A DNA stretch of 33,459 nucleotides from Pseudomonadota bacterium (GTDB lineage: Bacteria; Pseudomonadota; Alphaproteobacteria; Acetobacterales; Acetobacteraceae), in the NCBI GenBank assembly GCA_018971725.1, contig JAGXAE010000008.1, forward strand, positions 1-33,459, read 5' to 3'. Position 1 is the stretch's first letter. Every line of letters begins with the position of its first letter. Made by a program: the position numbers and the translations under genes. Under the pieces are notes generated by a model. It did not search any database. It had not been told where the DNA came from and worked only from the letters and a program-made list of their open reading frames with translations. Below are positions 19,487-28,772 of the stretch, piece after piece.

Positions 19487-20376
19487 GGCCAGCTCCTCTG
19501 CTCCGTGGCTTCGCCATGCCGGGGCAGGATTTCAACCGAAGCGGTTTGGCCAGCAATCAACCTTACACCTTTGGGCACCTGATCGATCGCGATTCTGACG
19601 GGGATGCGCTGCGCCAGGCGCACATAGGTATATTCCGGCTGGATATTGTCGAGCATGTTTGCGCTTTTGTCGCGCTCCCGGTCCACGATCCCGGCGGCAA
19701 TGCTTTCGACATGCCCATGGATTACCCCGGCCACGCCCATCAGCCGCACATCTGCCTTGTCGCCAATGTTGATGGCGGGGATTTTGGTTTCCACGAAATA
19801 CCCTTCAATCCGGAGGGACGCCGTATCGACCAATGCAAAAGCCTCCTTACCGGAAGTAAGATAGTCTCCAGGCTGCAGAGTCATGTTAGAGACAACCCCA
19901 TCGACCGGCGCGCGCAGAACCGTGCGGGCGAGATTCAACTGCGCGAGACTCAGCGCTGCTTGGGCATTGGCTACGGCACTCTGCAATAAGCCAACCTTCT
20001 CCTCTCCCTTTTCGATGGTTTCGGTATCGACCAGCGTGGAAAGCGCATGGTTGCGACGATTATCGCGGTTGGCCTGTGCCAAGGCGATCCTCTGGCTATC
20101 AAGCGCCGCATGTGCCTGTGCCAGGGCAAGCTGATAGCGTGACTGATCGATCGTTAGCAGGGGTTGGCCTTTTTTAACAGCCTCATTGTCATGCACATTA
20201 ACGCTGGTGATCCACCCGCTGACATCAGGTGTGACCTGAACAATATCCGCCGCAACCTTGCCGTCGCGGGTCGTAGGCTGGATCTGATAACGTATCCAAA
20301 GTGCCACGATTAAGACCGCCGCGATGATCAGCAGCAAGAAGGTGGAGAATGCTTTGACAAGATGTTCACGGTTCAT
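19480..20376 (-). CDS. HlyD-family periplasmic adaptor (EmrA/AaeA-like)
   Basis: Single N-terminal TM, VTPDVSGWITSVNVHDNEAVKKGQPLLTID, LRAPVDGVVSNM; overlaps downstream OMF gene. Confidence 0.92.
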   Translation of the reverse strand: MNREHLVKAFSTFLLLIIAAVLIVALWIRYQIQPTTRDGKVAADIVQVTPDVSGWITSVNVHDNEAVKKGQPLLTIDQSRYQLALAQAHAALDSQRIALAQANRDNRRNHALSTLVDTETIEKGEEKVGLLQSAVANAQAALSLAQLNLARTVLRAPVDGVVSNMTLQPGDYLTSGKEAFALVDTASLRIEGYFVETKIPAINIGDKADVRLMGVAGVIHGHVESIAAGIVDRERDKSANMLDNIQPEYTYVRLAQRIPVRIAIDQVPKGVRLIAGQTASVEILPRHGEATEQRSWPW

Positions 20377-20378
20377 GG

Positions 20379-20606
20379 TCAGCGTGCAATCAACAAAGGT
20401 AAAAACCGATTGGCCATAATGGAAAGCCCCCACCAGAACGAAAGAAAGAGAGTAAGGTCGAGCAGGATCGGCCGCCAGAAAAAACGATCTATACGGAGCC
20501 GGTGCAGCACGACATGAGCAACCAAAGTGAGGATGCCCGCAACAACGGCTGCGGCAAGCCCAAGGGACACAAATCCACCGAAGATATTAAGCTGTTCAAT
20601 CATCAT
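20379..20606 (-). CDS. DUF1656 small inner-membrane protein
   Basis: MIEQLNIFGGFVSLGLAAAVVAGILTLVAHVVLHRLRIDRFFWRPILLDLTLFLSFW; canonical position before HlyD. Confidence 0.85.
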   Translation of the reverse strand: MMIEQLNIFGGFVSLGLAAAVVAGILTLVAHVVLHRLRIDRFFWRPILLDLTLFLSFWWGLSIMANRFLPLLIAR

Positions 20607-20723
20607 GGCCTGCCGCGACGTGAACAGCCGCCGTGTGGGCACCGGCCTGTTCGCTGCTTGCGCGGATGACTACGCCGCCAAGGCGTCTATTAGATTGTTT
20701 AGGGACACACATGAAGCCACCAT

Positions 20724-20746
20724 AAACTGCATATGAAATACATCTT
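20724..20746. promoter_or_regulatory. candidate NsrR site upstream of the DUF1656-HlyD-OMF operon
   Basis: AAACTGCATAT-G-AAATACATCTT fits the 11-1-11 inverted repeat of AANATGCATTT with 3 mismatches in 20 defined positions. Confidence 0.55.
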
Positions 20747-20803
20747 TATAGCGAACTGAAAATGCGCGCAAGTGCATCACCGTGTGGGCAGTCGGCCCGC
20801 CGC

Positions 20804-22636
20804 CTACGTCGAGAAGGTTTGGTCAGGCTCCTTCGCCTTAAGCGGGCCATCCTTGCGCCCCCGCCTGAAATGCGCCTCACGCCGGGATTCCGCCTTGAAT
20901 TCGCGCCAGTGCAGCTTGATCAGATCGCCGCGCGAAACAATGCCAAGTAGCTCACGCGTTTGCGGGTCAATAACCGGAAGTCGAGGGGTTTGCTGAGTCA
21001 TCATCCGCACCGCCACTGCAGAAATTGTTTCATCAGGCGCCGCCGTTGGCGTCTCAGTATGGGCAAGTAAATCAACAAGCAGGCGCTCCCTTGGCATCTC
21101 CTTGCCGATCCAGCCAAGTATGTCAGGGCGTGACACCAGCCCGGCCAACCGTCCCCGTGCGTCGATCACAGGATAGGCGCGATGCCGATGTGCCGGATCG
21201 AAAAAGAAATCGATGGTTTGGCCGATGGTAAAATCCGCGCTCAGCGTCTCGACAGGGCTTGCCATGATCTCGCGCACTCGCGCCAGCGAGGCCAGATCGA
21301 CACTGTATTCCCGGGTGACGTGGTGTCCGCGCCGCGCCAGCTTCTCGGTCAGAATCGAGCGTTTCATAACCAGAACCGTCACAGCATAACTCGCCATGCA
21401 GGCGGTGATGACCGGCAGCAGGACCTCATGATTTCCCGTGAGTTCAACAGCAAATATCGTCGCCGTTAGCGGGGCGCGCATGGTTCCTCCCATCATCGCC
21501 GCCATGCCGAGCACCGCCCAAAAACCCGGCGCAGCAGCAGGCAGCCATGGGGTAAAGACGGCGCCAAGGCCACCGCCAATAATCAGCAGCGGCGCGAGTA
21601 CACCGCCGGAGGTGCCCGACCCCAGAGCCACCGACCAGATCGCGGCTTTCACGGTCATGAGCCGAAACGCGGACAGGCCTGCTACCTGTCCGGCGAGGAG
21701 CTGTGCAATATTTGAATAACCAACACCGAGCGCGCGGGGATCAATTAGCCCACCAACGCCAACCGCAATACCGCCCAAGGCAGGCCACCACATCCAGTGC
21801 AGCCTTAAGCGGATGAACCAATCCTCGGTGGTATAAACGATCGTCGTGAGCACCGCGGAGCCGAACCCTGCAGCGAGACCTATCCCGGCCCAGGCAGCGC
21901 CATGCAGCGGATCTACTGTCACGCCACCGGTATAGGGAAAGAGGGGGGCCTGCGTGAGCAGATAACGCCGCTCAACGGCAGCGGTGATGCAGGCAATAGC
22001 CACGGGCAGCACGCTACGCGGCTTGAGTTCGAACAGCAGAAGTTCGATTGCGAGAAGTATCGCGGCTACGGGCGTGCCGAAAACAGCGGTCATGCCGGCA
22101 CAAGCACCGGCCACTAGCAAGGTTTTGCGTTCCATATCGGTCAGCGCGAAAAATTGCGCGAAGAGCGAGCCGATAGCGCCCCCGGTCATGATGATCGGCC
22201 CTTCCGCACCGAACGGCCCGCCCGTGCCGATGGAAATGGCAGAGGAGATCGGCTTCAATATGGCGACCTTCAGTCCCATGCGGGACCTGCCGAGCATAAT
22301 GGCCTCCAACGCCTCCGGTATGCCATGGCCTCGGATTTTCTCACTGCCATAGCGTGCCATCAGCCCGATGATGAGCCCACCGCCCACCGGAACGAAGATG
22401 GTCCATACCGGCAGGGGCATGTTCCCCCCGGACATGGAAAAACGGCCGAGATACGCCACCGAGGTCACTAAGGCGATGAGATGGAGCAAAAGCCAGCCGG
22501 CGGCCACGCCGCCAGTTCCAGCGGCCAGGCCCATCGCCGCAATGACCAGCACACGCGGGCCGGCCGTGAAATCACCGAGCTTTCTCGTCAAACCATCCGC
22601 ATGGCTCAAGGCCGCGCTCTTACTGTCTGTCTGCAT
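20804..22636 (-). CDS. ClC family chloride channel/transporter with C-terminal CBS domains
   Basis: RGHGIPEALEAIM, GTGGPFGAEGPIIMTGG with gating Glu, GSGTSGGVLAPLLIIGG; CBS pair at C-terminus. Confidence 0.92.
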   Translation of the reverse strand: MQTDSKSAALSHADGLTRKLGDFTAGPRVLVIAAMGLAAGTGGVAAGWLLLHLIALVTSVAYLGRFSMSGGNMPLPVWTIFVPVGGGLIIGLMARYGSEKIRGHGIPEALEAIMLGRSRMGLKVAILKPISSAISIGTGGPFGAEGPIIMTGGAIGSLFAQFFALTDMERKTLLVAGACAGMTAVFGTPVAAILLAIELLLFELKPRSVLPVAIACITAAVERRYLLTQAPLFPYTGGVTVDPLHGAAWAGIGLAAGFGSAVLTTIVYTTEDWFIRLRLHWMWWPALGGIAVGVGGLIDPRALGVGYSNIAQLLAGQVAGLSAFRLMTVKAAIWSVALGSGTSGGVLAPLLIIGGGLGAVFTPWLPAAAPGFWAVLGMAAMMGGTMRAPLTATIFAVELTGNHEVLLPVITACMASYAVTVLVMKRSILTEKLARRGHHVTREYSVDLASLARVREIMASPVETLSADFTIGQTIDFFFDPAHRHRAYPVIDARGRLAGLVSRPDILGWIGKEMPRERLLVDLLAHTETPTAAPDETISAVAVRMMTQQTPRLPVIDPQTRELLGIVSRGDLIKLHWREFKAESRREAHFRRGRKDGPLKAKEPDQTFST

Positions 22637-22647
22637 GGCGATGGCTA

Positions 22648-22666
22648 TATATCGTAGAACGATATA
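22648..22666. promoter_or_regulatory. palindromic candidate MarR operator just upstream of clc
   Basis: TATATCGT-AGA-ACGATATA, perfect 8-bp arms, between marR stop and clc start. Confidence 0.65.
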
Positions 22667-22674
22667 ATCAAGCG

Positions 22675-23097
22675 TTAATCGAGCTGCGCCAGCATATCTC
22701 CCAGCAAAGGCCGAAGCCGACGCAACTCGTCACGATGCACGAGGGACAAGCCGCGCAACGCCTTTTCGGCGGATGGCGTTAGATGCAACCGCATCATGCG
22801 CCGGTCAGTCGTGCTTGGTTGGCGGCTGACCAGCGCCAATGCGGTTAGCCGGTCCGCCAGCTCGCTCGCGCTATGCGGCTGGATCAGCAAAAATTCCGCA
22901 AGCTCGCCTATAGACAAAGCGCGGTCCGGCGCCCCCCGGATGGCCAGGAGAGCTTGGTGGTGCTGTGGCGTCAACCCTGCCGCACGGGCCGCATTCTCGC
23001 TGAAATGCGTGAAGCGGCGCAATGCGGCGCGAATCTCCGCCAAGGTCTTATAGTCTTTATCCGAAAGGCAACTGCCGGGCTCGTTATGTCTCGCCAT
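22675..23097 (-). CDS. MarR family transcriptional regulator
   Basis: Winged-helix pattern LLIQPHSASELADRLTALALVSRQPSTTDRRMMRLHLTPSAEKAL. Confidence 0.9.
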   Translation of the reverse strand: MARHNEPGSCLSDKDYKTLAEIRAALRRFTHFSENAARAAGLTPQHHQALLAIRGAPDRALSIGELAEFLLIQPHSASELADRLTALALVSRQPSTTDRRMMRLHLTPSAEKALRGLSLVHRDELRRLRPLLGDMLAQLD

Positions 23098-23147
23098 GGC
23101 CCATAGTAGGGCCTGTCACGCCCAGAAGACCATACGCGGCTCTGCTT

Positions 23148-24326
23148 TTAATCCAGCGCCTCCGCCGGGCCGAAGAACTCGTAACGGCGGTGCGTATCCG
23201 GCAGGCCAAGGACCGACAGGAAGCGTTTAATGGCAGCCATGAACGGCTTGGGTCCGAGGAAATAAACATCGCAGTCCAGCGCCGCCGGCAGCCAGTTTTG
23301 CAGATGCTCGATCACCGGGCGGCCCAGCGCACGCGCTTCACCCTCACCGCCATGCTCCAGGACCGTGAAATGCCGGAATCTCGGGTGGCGTGACGCCCAG
23401 TCTTCCAGGGTCTTGCCAAAGGCATAAGCATTCCGGTTGCGAGCGTAGTGCAGGAAAATCACCTCGCGGTCTCCCTTCGCCAGCGCGGCCTCCGCCATGG
23501 CGAGCGTTGGTGTAATGCCAACCCCGCCGCTAATCAGCACTAAGGGGCTCGGGCTGTCTTGTAAAACGAACTCACCTGCCGGTGGAAAAATATCCAGCGT
23601 ATCGCCCTCCTTAACGTGGTCGTGCAAGAAATTTGAGGCCAAGCCGCCGGGCTCGCGCTTCACGCTGATACGGTAGGAGCGGCCGTTCGGTGCAGCCGAG
23701 AGAGAATAGTTGCGTCGCACCTCTTGGCCGCCGATGACAAGACGTAAACCAAGATATTGGCCGGGCGTGAAGTCGAGCACAGGCTCAGAGTCCGCGGGCT
23801 CCAGATGGAACGAAGTGATCTCGGTGCTCTCCACCTGCTTACGAGTAACACGGAACGCCCGCGCGCCACGCCAGCCGCCAGGTGCTGCCACGAGCTTGTC
23901 GTATAAATCCCTTTCCGCGCCGATCAGCAAATCAGCGAGCTGTTGGTAAGCCGCTGCCCAGGCATCGATCACCGCGTCTGTAGCGATATCTGCCCCGAGC
24001 ACTTCACGGATTGCACGCAGCAAGCAGGCGCCAACGATAGGGTAATGCTCGGGCAACACTTGCAATGCTACGTGTTTGTTGACGATTTGCGCCGCGAGCG
24101 GTCCAAGCTCCTGAAGCCGGTCGATGTTCTTGGCGTAGATCAGCACCCCGTTGGCCAGCGCGCGTGGCTGAGCGCCGCTGGCTTGATGTGCCTGATTGAA
24201 CAGTGGCCGCACCTGCGGATATTCGCCCAGCATGATTTTGTAGAAATGCGTAGTCAAAGCCTCGCCCCCCGTTTCCAGAATAGGGACAGTGGCCTTGATG
24301 ATAGCGGTCTGGTCGGCAGTGAGCAT
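23148..24326 (-). CDS. hmp: flavohemoprotein / nitric oxide dioxygenase
   Basis: Globin domain (AIIKATVPILETGGEALTTHFYKIM...HYPIVGACLLRAI) fused to FAD/NAD reductase (RRNYSLSAAPNG, LISGGVGITPTLAM); RBS AAGGAG. Confidence 0.96.
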   Translation of the reverse strand: MLTADQTAIIKATVPILETGGEALTTHFYKIMLGEYPQVRPLFNQAHQASGAQPRALANGVLIYAKNIDRLQELGPLAAQIVNKHVALQVLPEHYPIVGACLLRAIREVLGADIATDAVIDAWAAAYQQLADLLIGAERDLYDKLVAAPGGWRGARAFRVTRKQVESTEITSFHLEPADSEPVLDFTPGQYLGLRLVIGGQEVRRNYSLSAAPNGRSYRISVKREPGGLASNFLHDHVKEGDTLDIFPPAGEFVLQDSPSPLVLISGGVGITPTLAMAEAALAKGDREVIFLHYARNRNAYAFGKTLEDWASRHPRFRHFTVLEHGGEGEARALGRPVIEHLQNWLPAALDCDVYFLGPKPFMAAIKRFLSVLGLPDTHRRYEFFGPAEALD

Positions 24327-24551
24327 AAAGCAGGCTCCTTCAGGTGTGCGTGGCAGAAAAGAGGGGGAGGAAAGCCGGAGTTAGCTGCTTCAGAAACTTG
24401 TGCAGCGAGCAGGACAGAGGTCTTCCTGAGTTGGGAAATTAAAAGAGCCGGTCTGGACGGCAAGGTCAGGCTCGTAGGAAGCTTCGACGATTGACATGAC
24501 AATGGGCACTAAAACAGGTATCCTGTACACATCTTTAGCAGATAGACATAA

Positions 24552-24574
24552 AAGATGCAATAGATATGCATCTA
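24552..24574. promoter_or_regulatory. candidate NsrR operator between hmp and nsrR
   Basis: AAGATGCAATA-G-ATATGCATCTA, 11-1-11 arrangement, 4 mismatches in 20 positions to AANATGCATTT inverted repeat; 11 bp from nsrR ATG. Confidence 0.7.
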
Positions 24575-24585
24575 TAGGATAGCCC

Positions 24586-25020
24586 ATGCGCCTGACACGT
24601 TTTTCGGACTATGCAATCAGAGTCCTGCTCTATCTAGCAACGCATAATGATCGTCTCTGCTCGATCGCCGAAATCGCGCAAGCTTACGGGATCTCTCAAA
24701 ACCACTTGATGAAGGTGGTGAGCGACCTAGCAGGACCTGATTATGTGCATAGCTTGCGTGGCCGCAGGGGGGGCATTCGCTTGGCTCGACCAGCAGAGGA
24801 AATTAATATTGGTCAACTGTTGCGGCATACGGAGGGAAAGGTTGATCTGGTCGGTTGCGGAGAGTGCATTCTGGCATCATCTTGCGGAATGACCTGCGTC
24901 TTCAAGGAAGCCGTGCAAAATTTCTTCTGGGCCCTGGATCGGTACAGTCTAGCTGAGGTGATGGCAAAAGGCGCGCCCTCCCAGTTGCGCCAGATACTGA
25001 CATCCGGCTCCTTGCCGTGA
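24586..25020 (+). CDS. nsrR: Rrf2 family NO-sensing repressor NsrR
   Basis: MRLTRFSDYAIRVLLYLATHNDRLCSIAEIAQAYGISQNHLMKVVSDL; Cys cluster; divergent from hmp. Confidence 0.93.
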   Translation: MRLTRFSDYAIRVLLYLATHNDRLCSIAEIAQAYGISQNHLMKVVSDLAGPDYVHSLRGRRGGIRLARPAEEINIGQLLRHTEGKVDLVGCGECILASSCGMTCVFKEAVQNFFWALDRYSLAEVMAKGAPSQLRQILTSGSLP

Positions 25021-26155
25021 CGGCCGCGCGGCACATGGCTGTCCATTGTCGAAAGATTTGAGCAGTTGGCCGCCTGAATTAACGGAGGCTTGGGCTCAAC
25101 TGTTGTCAGGACTTCCTGCGCCCTACTCGTGAAACTGCGCAGAAGTAACCCCTGCCTTAATTGTGCCCAATATACCAACAAATAGGCAGAAATCTTGTTC
25201 GGGTGAGGTTCCGATCGGCAGCGATCCGGACCTCATACTCTTGCTGACATCTCCATTTTTTGAGGGCATTAACCCAGCTTTGGCCCAGGGCCCCGCTTCC
25301 GTGCTGATTCACATCAAGAGCAATGGAATAACATCTTACGCCTAAAATAAGGGCATCCTAAGATCTAAAATATAGACCAAGAAGATCGCATCCATTCAGC
25401 CACGAAACAAAAACAAGCCTGAGTGTTCTGGCACGATTTTTGTTACGTATCACAAGCCAATTTTCCTAAACTTGGAGCGCGCCCACCTTCCCGACTTTTC
25501 ATCTGAAAGCCGCCATTCCGCTCATGACGTCGTGGACGGCCCCCTTCCCATCTAGGGTATATTGGCGGGAACAGCCGGAAAGGGAGCCACGATGTCAGGC
25601 TGATGCCAGCTTAGTATGTCAAGCCATATGTTTTACAACTGCCGACCACTGGACCAAGAAGCTGCTCCGCCGCATTAGCCAACCATGCTCTCTTCTGAGT
25701 TGGAAGATTGGCAGGCTTATCACTTCATTCCTGAGCCCAATCCTCATCTCCTCCCTGAGCTCATTAGCCTGCTCGTTCGTAAGCTCTAATTGCGTCCGTC
25801 TGATGCGGTATCCGGCTACGCAGTTTTTACCGATCAAGGAATGCTAGCGCATGATTCTGTATCGCAATGATGCCGCCAAGCGCCGTGTGGCGGTCCCTCT
25901 TGGTTATAAGTTTCCCCCAATGCGCTCGACCGTACAAGGACGCTCGCCGTGCTCGCCATTCTGGCTGCGCGGCTGCGCGCCGCCTGACGGCGGTGGAGGC
26001 TTTGCCTCCCTCCTTTGACGGCCTGCGCGCATTGCGGGTGGCTGGATACAGAGACGGGACGAAGAACAGGGTTTTGCCGGTCCGAACAAAGAACAACAGT
26101 AAGAGGTGATGACGTGTTTACCGGTATTCGCCAATTGCCCATGATTGGGCTGTTA

Positions 26156-26167
26156 TTGTCATGACAA
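26156..26167. promoter_or_regulatory. perfect palindrome upstream of vapB, possible autoregulatory operator
   Basis: TTGTCATGACAA, ~55 bp upstream of vapB ATG. Confidence 0.4.
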
Positions 26168-26222
26168 ACATGCCATTATGGGATGCATACATTATCATTA
26201 CGCCTGAAATGAGGCCGCCGCC

Positions 26223-26465
26223 ATGAACCTGCAAATAAGAGACCCGCGCGCACGTGAGCTCGCCAAACGAATCGCGGAACGCCGTCACATCTCCATGACC
26301 GAGGCTGTGGTTGAGGCCTTGGAAGCAGAATACCGCCGTGTGGCCGCCGAACGGTCTCTCGCGGAACGCCTCGGCGCCCTTGCAGACGAGCTTGCCGCCA
26401 TGGCCAAGCCGGGGGGGCGGGATATGACGCAAGAAGAGATCGATGAGATGTGGGGGCATCCCTGA
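26223..26465 (+). CDS. vapB: type II antitoxin, VapB (Rv0623-like/PSK) family
   Basis: MNLQIRDPRARELAKRIAERRHISMTEAVVEALEAEYRR; overlaps vapC start. Confidence 0.9.
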   Translation: MNLQIRDPRARELAKRIAERRHISMTEAVVEALEAEYRRVAAERSLAERLGALADELAAMAKPGGRDMTQEEIDEMWGHP

Positions 26466-26854
26466 TGTTCATCGACACATCGGTGATCGTCGCCATTCTT
26501 TCCAATGAGCCGGATGCCACCGCATTCGCCAATAAGATCGAGGCGGCGGAATGCTGCACCTCCGCCTTGGTTATACTGGAAGCAGCCATGAGGCTTTCGA
26601 CCAAGCTGCAGATTGACCCGGTGGAAGTGGAGCAAAGAATTCAGGCACTCTTGATCGAGGCGGGCATCACGCTGGCGCCCATGGATGCCAAAACCGCCAG
26701 CCTGGCCGTAAAGGCGTTCGCCGACTATGGCAAAGGCCGGGGCCATCCCGCCCAGCTCAATCTGGCTGACTGCCTTTCTTACGCCTGCGCCAAGGCACAG
26801 GGCATCCCGCTTCTCTATAAAGGGAAAGACTTCTCGCACACGGATTTAGGCTGA
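26465..26854 (+). CDS. vapC: type II toxin, VapC PIN-domain ribonuclease
   Basis: MFIDTSVIVAIL, LVILEAAMRL, LNLADCLSYACAK acidic PIN residues retained; TGATG overlap with vapB. Confidence 0.93.
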   Translation: MFIDTSVIVAILSNEPDATAFANKIEAAECCTSALVILEAAMRLSTKLQIDPVEVEQRIQALLIEAGITLAPMDAKTASLAVKAFADYGKGRGHPAQLNLADCLSYACAKAQGIPLLYKGKDFSHTDLG

Positions 26855-26862
26855 GTTTGATG

Positions 26863-27112
26863 GCGCCGATCAAGGTCTGTAACTGGGGCCGGAGTTGTGC
26901 CAATACCGGCGCCATGTGGATCCACTCTTCAAACCCGCCCTCCGGCCGGCGCCTCGCTGAAGCGCCTCCGGCCCCTGCGATGGCGACCGAAGCCACCCGG
27001 CATCAGAGATCATTGCATTTTCGGCCTGCACAACTCCCGCACAGCCTGAAAAGCATATAAATTACCCAAGGAATTCAGTAAGATGGCCGCTTATCAATAT
27101 GTGTATGTGATG
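26863..27112 (+). repeat. right copy of the ettA promoter + first 10 codons (attR-type direct repeat)
   Basis: See 13673-13910; begins 8 bp after the vapC stop codon. Confidence 0.95.
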
Positions 27113-28762
27113 AAAGACCTCACCAAGGCCTATCCGGGCGGGCGTGAGGTTTTCAAGGGCATCACCCTCTCTTTCCTCCCCGGCGTGAAGATCGGCGTGC
27201 TGGGCGTGAACGGCGCTGGTAAATCCACCCTGCTGAAGATCATGGCGGGCATCGAGAAGGAATATGGCGGCGAGGCCTGGGCCGCGGAAGGTGTGAAGGT
27301 CGGCTATCTGGCGCAGGAGCCGCAGCTGGACCCCACAAAGAATGTCGGTGAGAACGTGGCCGAGGCTTTCCAGGAGGTGCGCGCCGCGTTGGCCAGGTTC
27401 AACGAGATCTCCGAGGCGTTCATGGAGCCGATGGACGACGACAAGATGAACGACCTGCTCGCCGAACAAGCCAAATTGCAGGAAATCATCGACAACAAGG
27501 ATGGCTGGGACCTCGACCGGCAGATCGAGATCGCGCTGGACGCGCTGCGCTGCCCTCCGGCGGAAGCCGATGTCGGCCCGCTCTCGGGCGGTGAGAAGCG
27601 CCGCGTGGCTTTGTGCCGTTTGCTGCTGGAAAAGCCCGATATTCTGCTGCTCGATGAGCCGACCAACCATCTGGACGCCGAGTCCGTGGCCTGGCTGGAG
27701 CGCACGCTGGAAAATTACACCGGCACCGTCATTCTCATCACCCACGACCGCTACTTCCTGGACAACGTGACCAACTGGATTCTGGAAATCGAGCGTGGGC
27801 GTGGCTACCCGTATGAGGGCAATTACTCTTCCTGGCTGGAACAGAAGCAGAAGCGCCTGGCCCAGGAAGAGAAGGAAGAATCCGCCCGCCAGCGCGCTTT
27901 GGCCGAGGAACGGGAATGGATCAATGCCTCCGCGAAAGCCCGCCAGACCAAGAGCCGCGCGCGTATCCAGCGCTATGAGGAGATGCTGCAGAAAAGCCAG
28001 GAGCTGGCCGGCGGCGTGGCGGAAATCGTCATTCCCCCCGGCCCGCGTTTGGGCGGCACGGTGATCGAGGCGCAGGATCTCTGCAAGGGCTTCGGCGACC
28101 GCGAGCTGATCGAGAACCTGAACTTCAAGCTGCCGCCGGGCGGGATTGTGGGCGTGATCGGCCCCAATGGTGCTGGCAAATCCACGCTGTTCAAGATGAT
28201 CACCGGAGCGGATAAGCCGGATTCTGGCGCCTTGAAGATCGGCGAGACGGTGAAGCTGGGCTATGTGGACCAGAGCCGCGACAGCCTGGATGACAACAAG
28301 AACGTGTGGGAGGAAATCTCCGGCGGCACGGACGTGATTTATCTGGGTAAGCGCTCCATCGCCTCGCGCGCTTATGTCGGCGCCTTCAACTTCAAGGGCT
28401 CGGACCAGCAGAAGAAGGTTGGCATCCTTTCGGGCGGTGAACGCAACCGCGTGCATCTGGCCAAGATGCTGAAATCCGAAGCCAACGTCATCCTGCTCGA
28501 CGAACCGACCAACGATCTGGACGTGGATACGCTGCGCGCCCTGGAAGATGCGCTGATGGAGTTCGCCGGTTGCGCCGTGGTCATCTCCCATGATCGCTGG
28601 TTCCTGGACCGTTTGGCGACGCATATTCTGGCCTTTGAGGGCGATAGCCATGTGGAATGGTTCGAAGGCAACTTCCAGGCGTACGAGGAGGACAAGCGCC
28701 GCCGACTTGGGCAGGACGCCACCGAGCCCCACCGCATCAAATACCGTCCACTGACCCGGTAA
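27083..28762 (+). CDS. ettA: energy-dependent translational throttle protein EttA (ABC-F)
   Basis: Two ABC cassettes ([72 protein letters not shown]), ends [12 protein letters not shown]. Confidence 0.96.
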   Translation: MAAYQYVYVMKDLTKAYPGGREVFKGITLSFLPGVKIGVLGVNGAGKSTLLKIMAGIEKEYGGEAWAAEGVKVGYLAQEPQLDPTKNVGENVAEAFQEVRAALARFNEISEAFMEPMDDDKMNDLLAEQAKLQEIIDNKDGWDLDRQIEIALDALRCPPAEADVGPLSGGEKRRVALCRLLLEKPDILLLDEPTNHLDAESVAWLERTLENYTGTVILITHDRYFLDNVTNWILEIERGRGYPYEGNYSSWLEQKQKRLAQEEKEESARQRALAEEREWINASAKARQTKSRARIQRYEEMLQKSQELAGGVAEIVIPPGPRLGGTVIEAQDLCKGFGDRELIENLNFKLPPGGIVGVIGPNGAGKSTLFKMITGADKPDSGALKIGETVKLGYVDQSRDSLDDNKNVWEEISGGTDVIYLGKRSIASRAYVGAFNFKGSDQQKKVGILSGGERNRVHLAKMLKSEANVILLDEPTNDLDVDTLRALEDALMEFAGCAVVISHDRWFLDRLATHILAFEGDSHVEWFEGNFQAYEEDKRRRLGQDATEPHRIKYRPLTR

Positions 28763-28772
28763 TCGCCCTGGC

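Larger units (their letters stand above)
13854..27112. mobile_element. ~13.2 kb integrative element inserted in the 5' end of ettA
   Basis: Flanking 57-bp perfect direct repeats, tyrosine recombinase just inside the left repeat, VapBC just inside the right repeat, accessory gene cargo. Confidence 0.85.

Noticed and set aside
25524-25847. 107-aa plus-strand ORF
   Set aside because: No recognisable motif and no good start context; probably chance
26857-27060. Possible conserved leader ORF (MMAPIKVCNWGRSCANTGAMW...) upstream of ettA
   Set aside because: Left copy lacks the ATG and carries internal 1-nt and 11-nt gaps that shift the frame; more likely noncoding promoter/leader DNA
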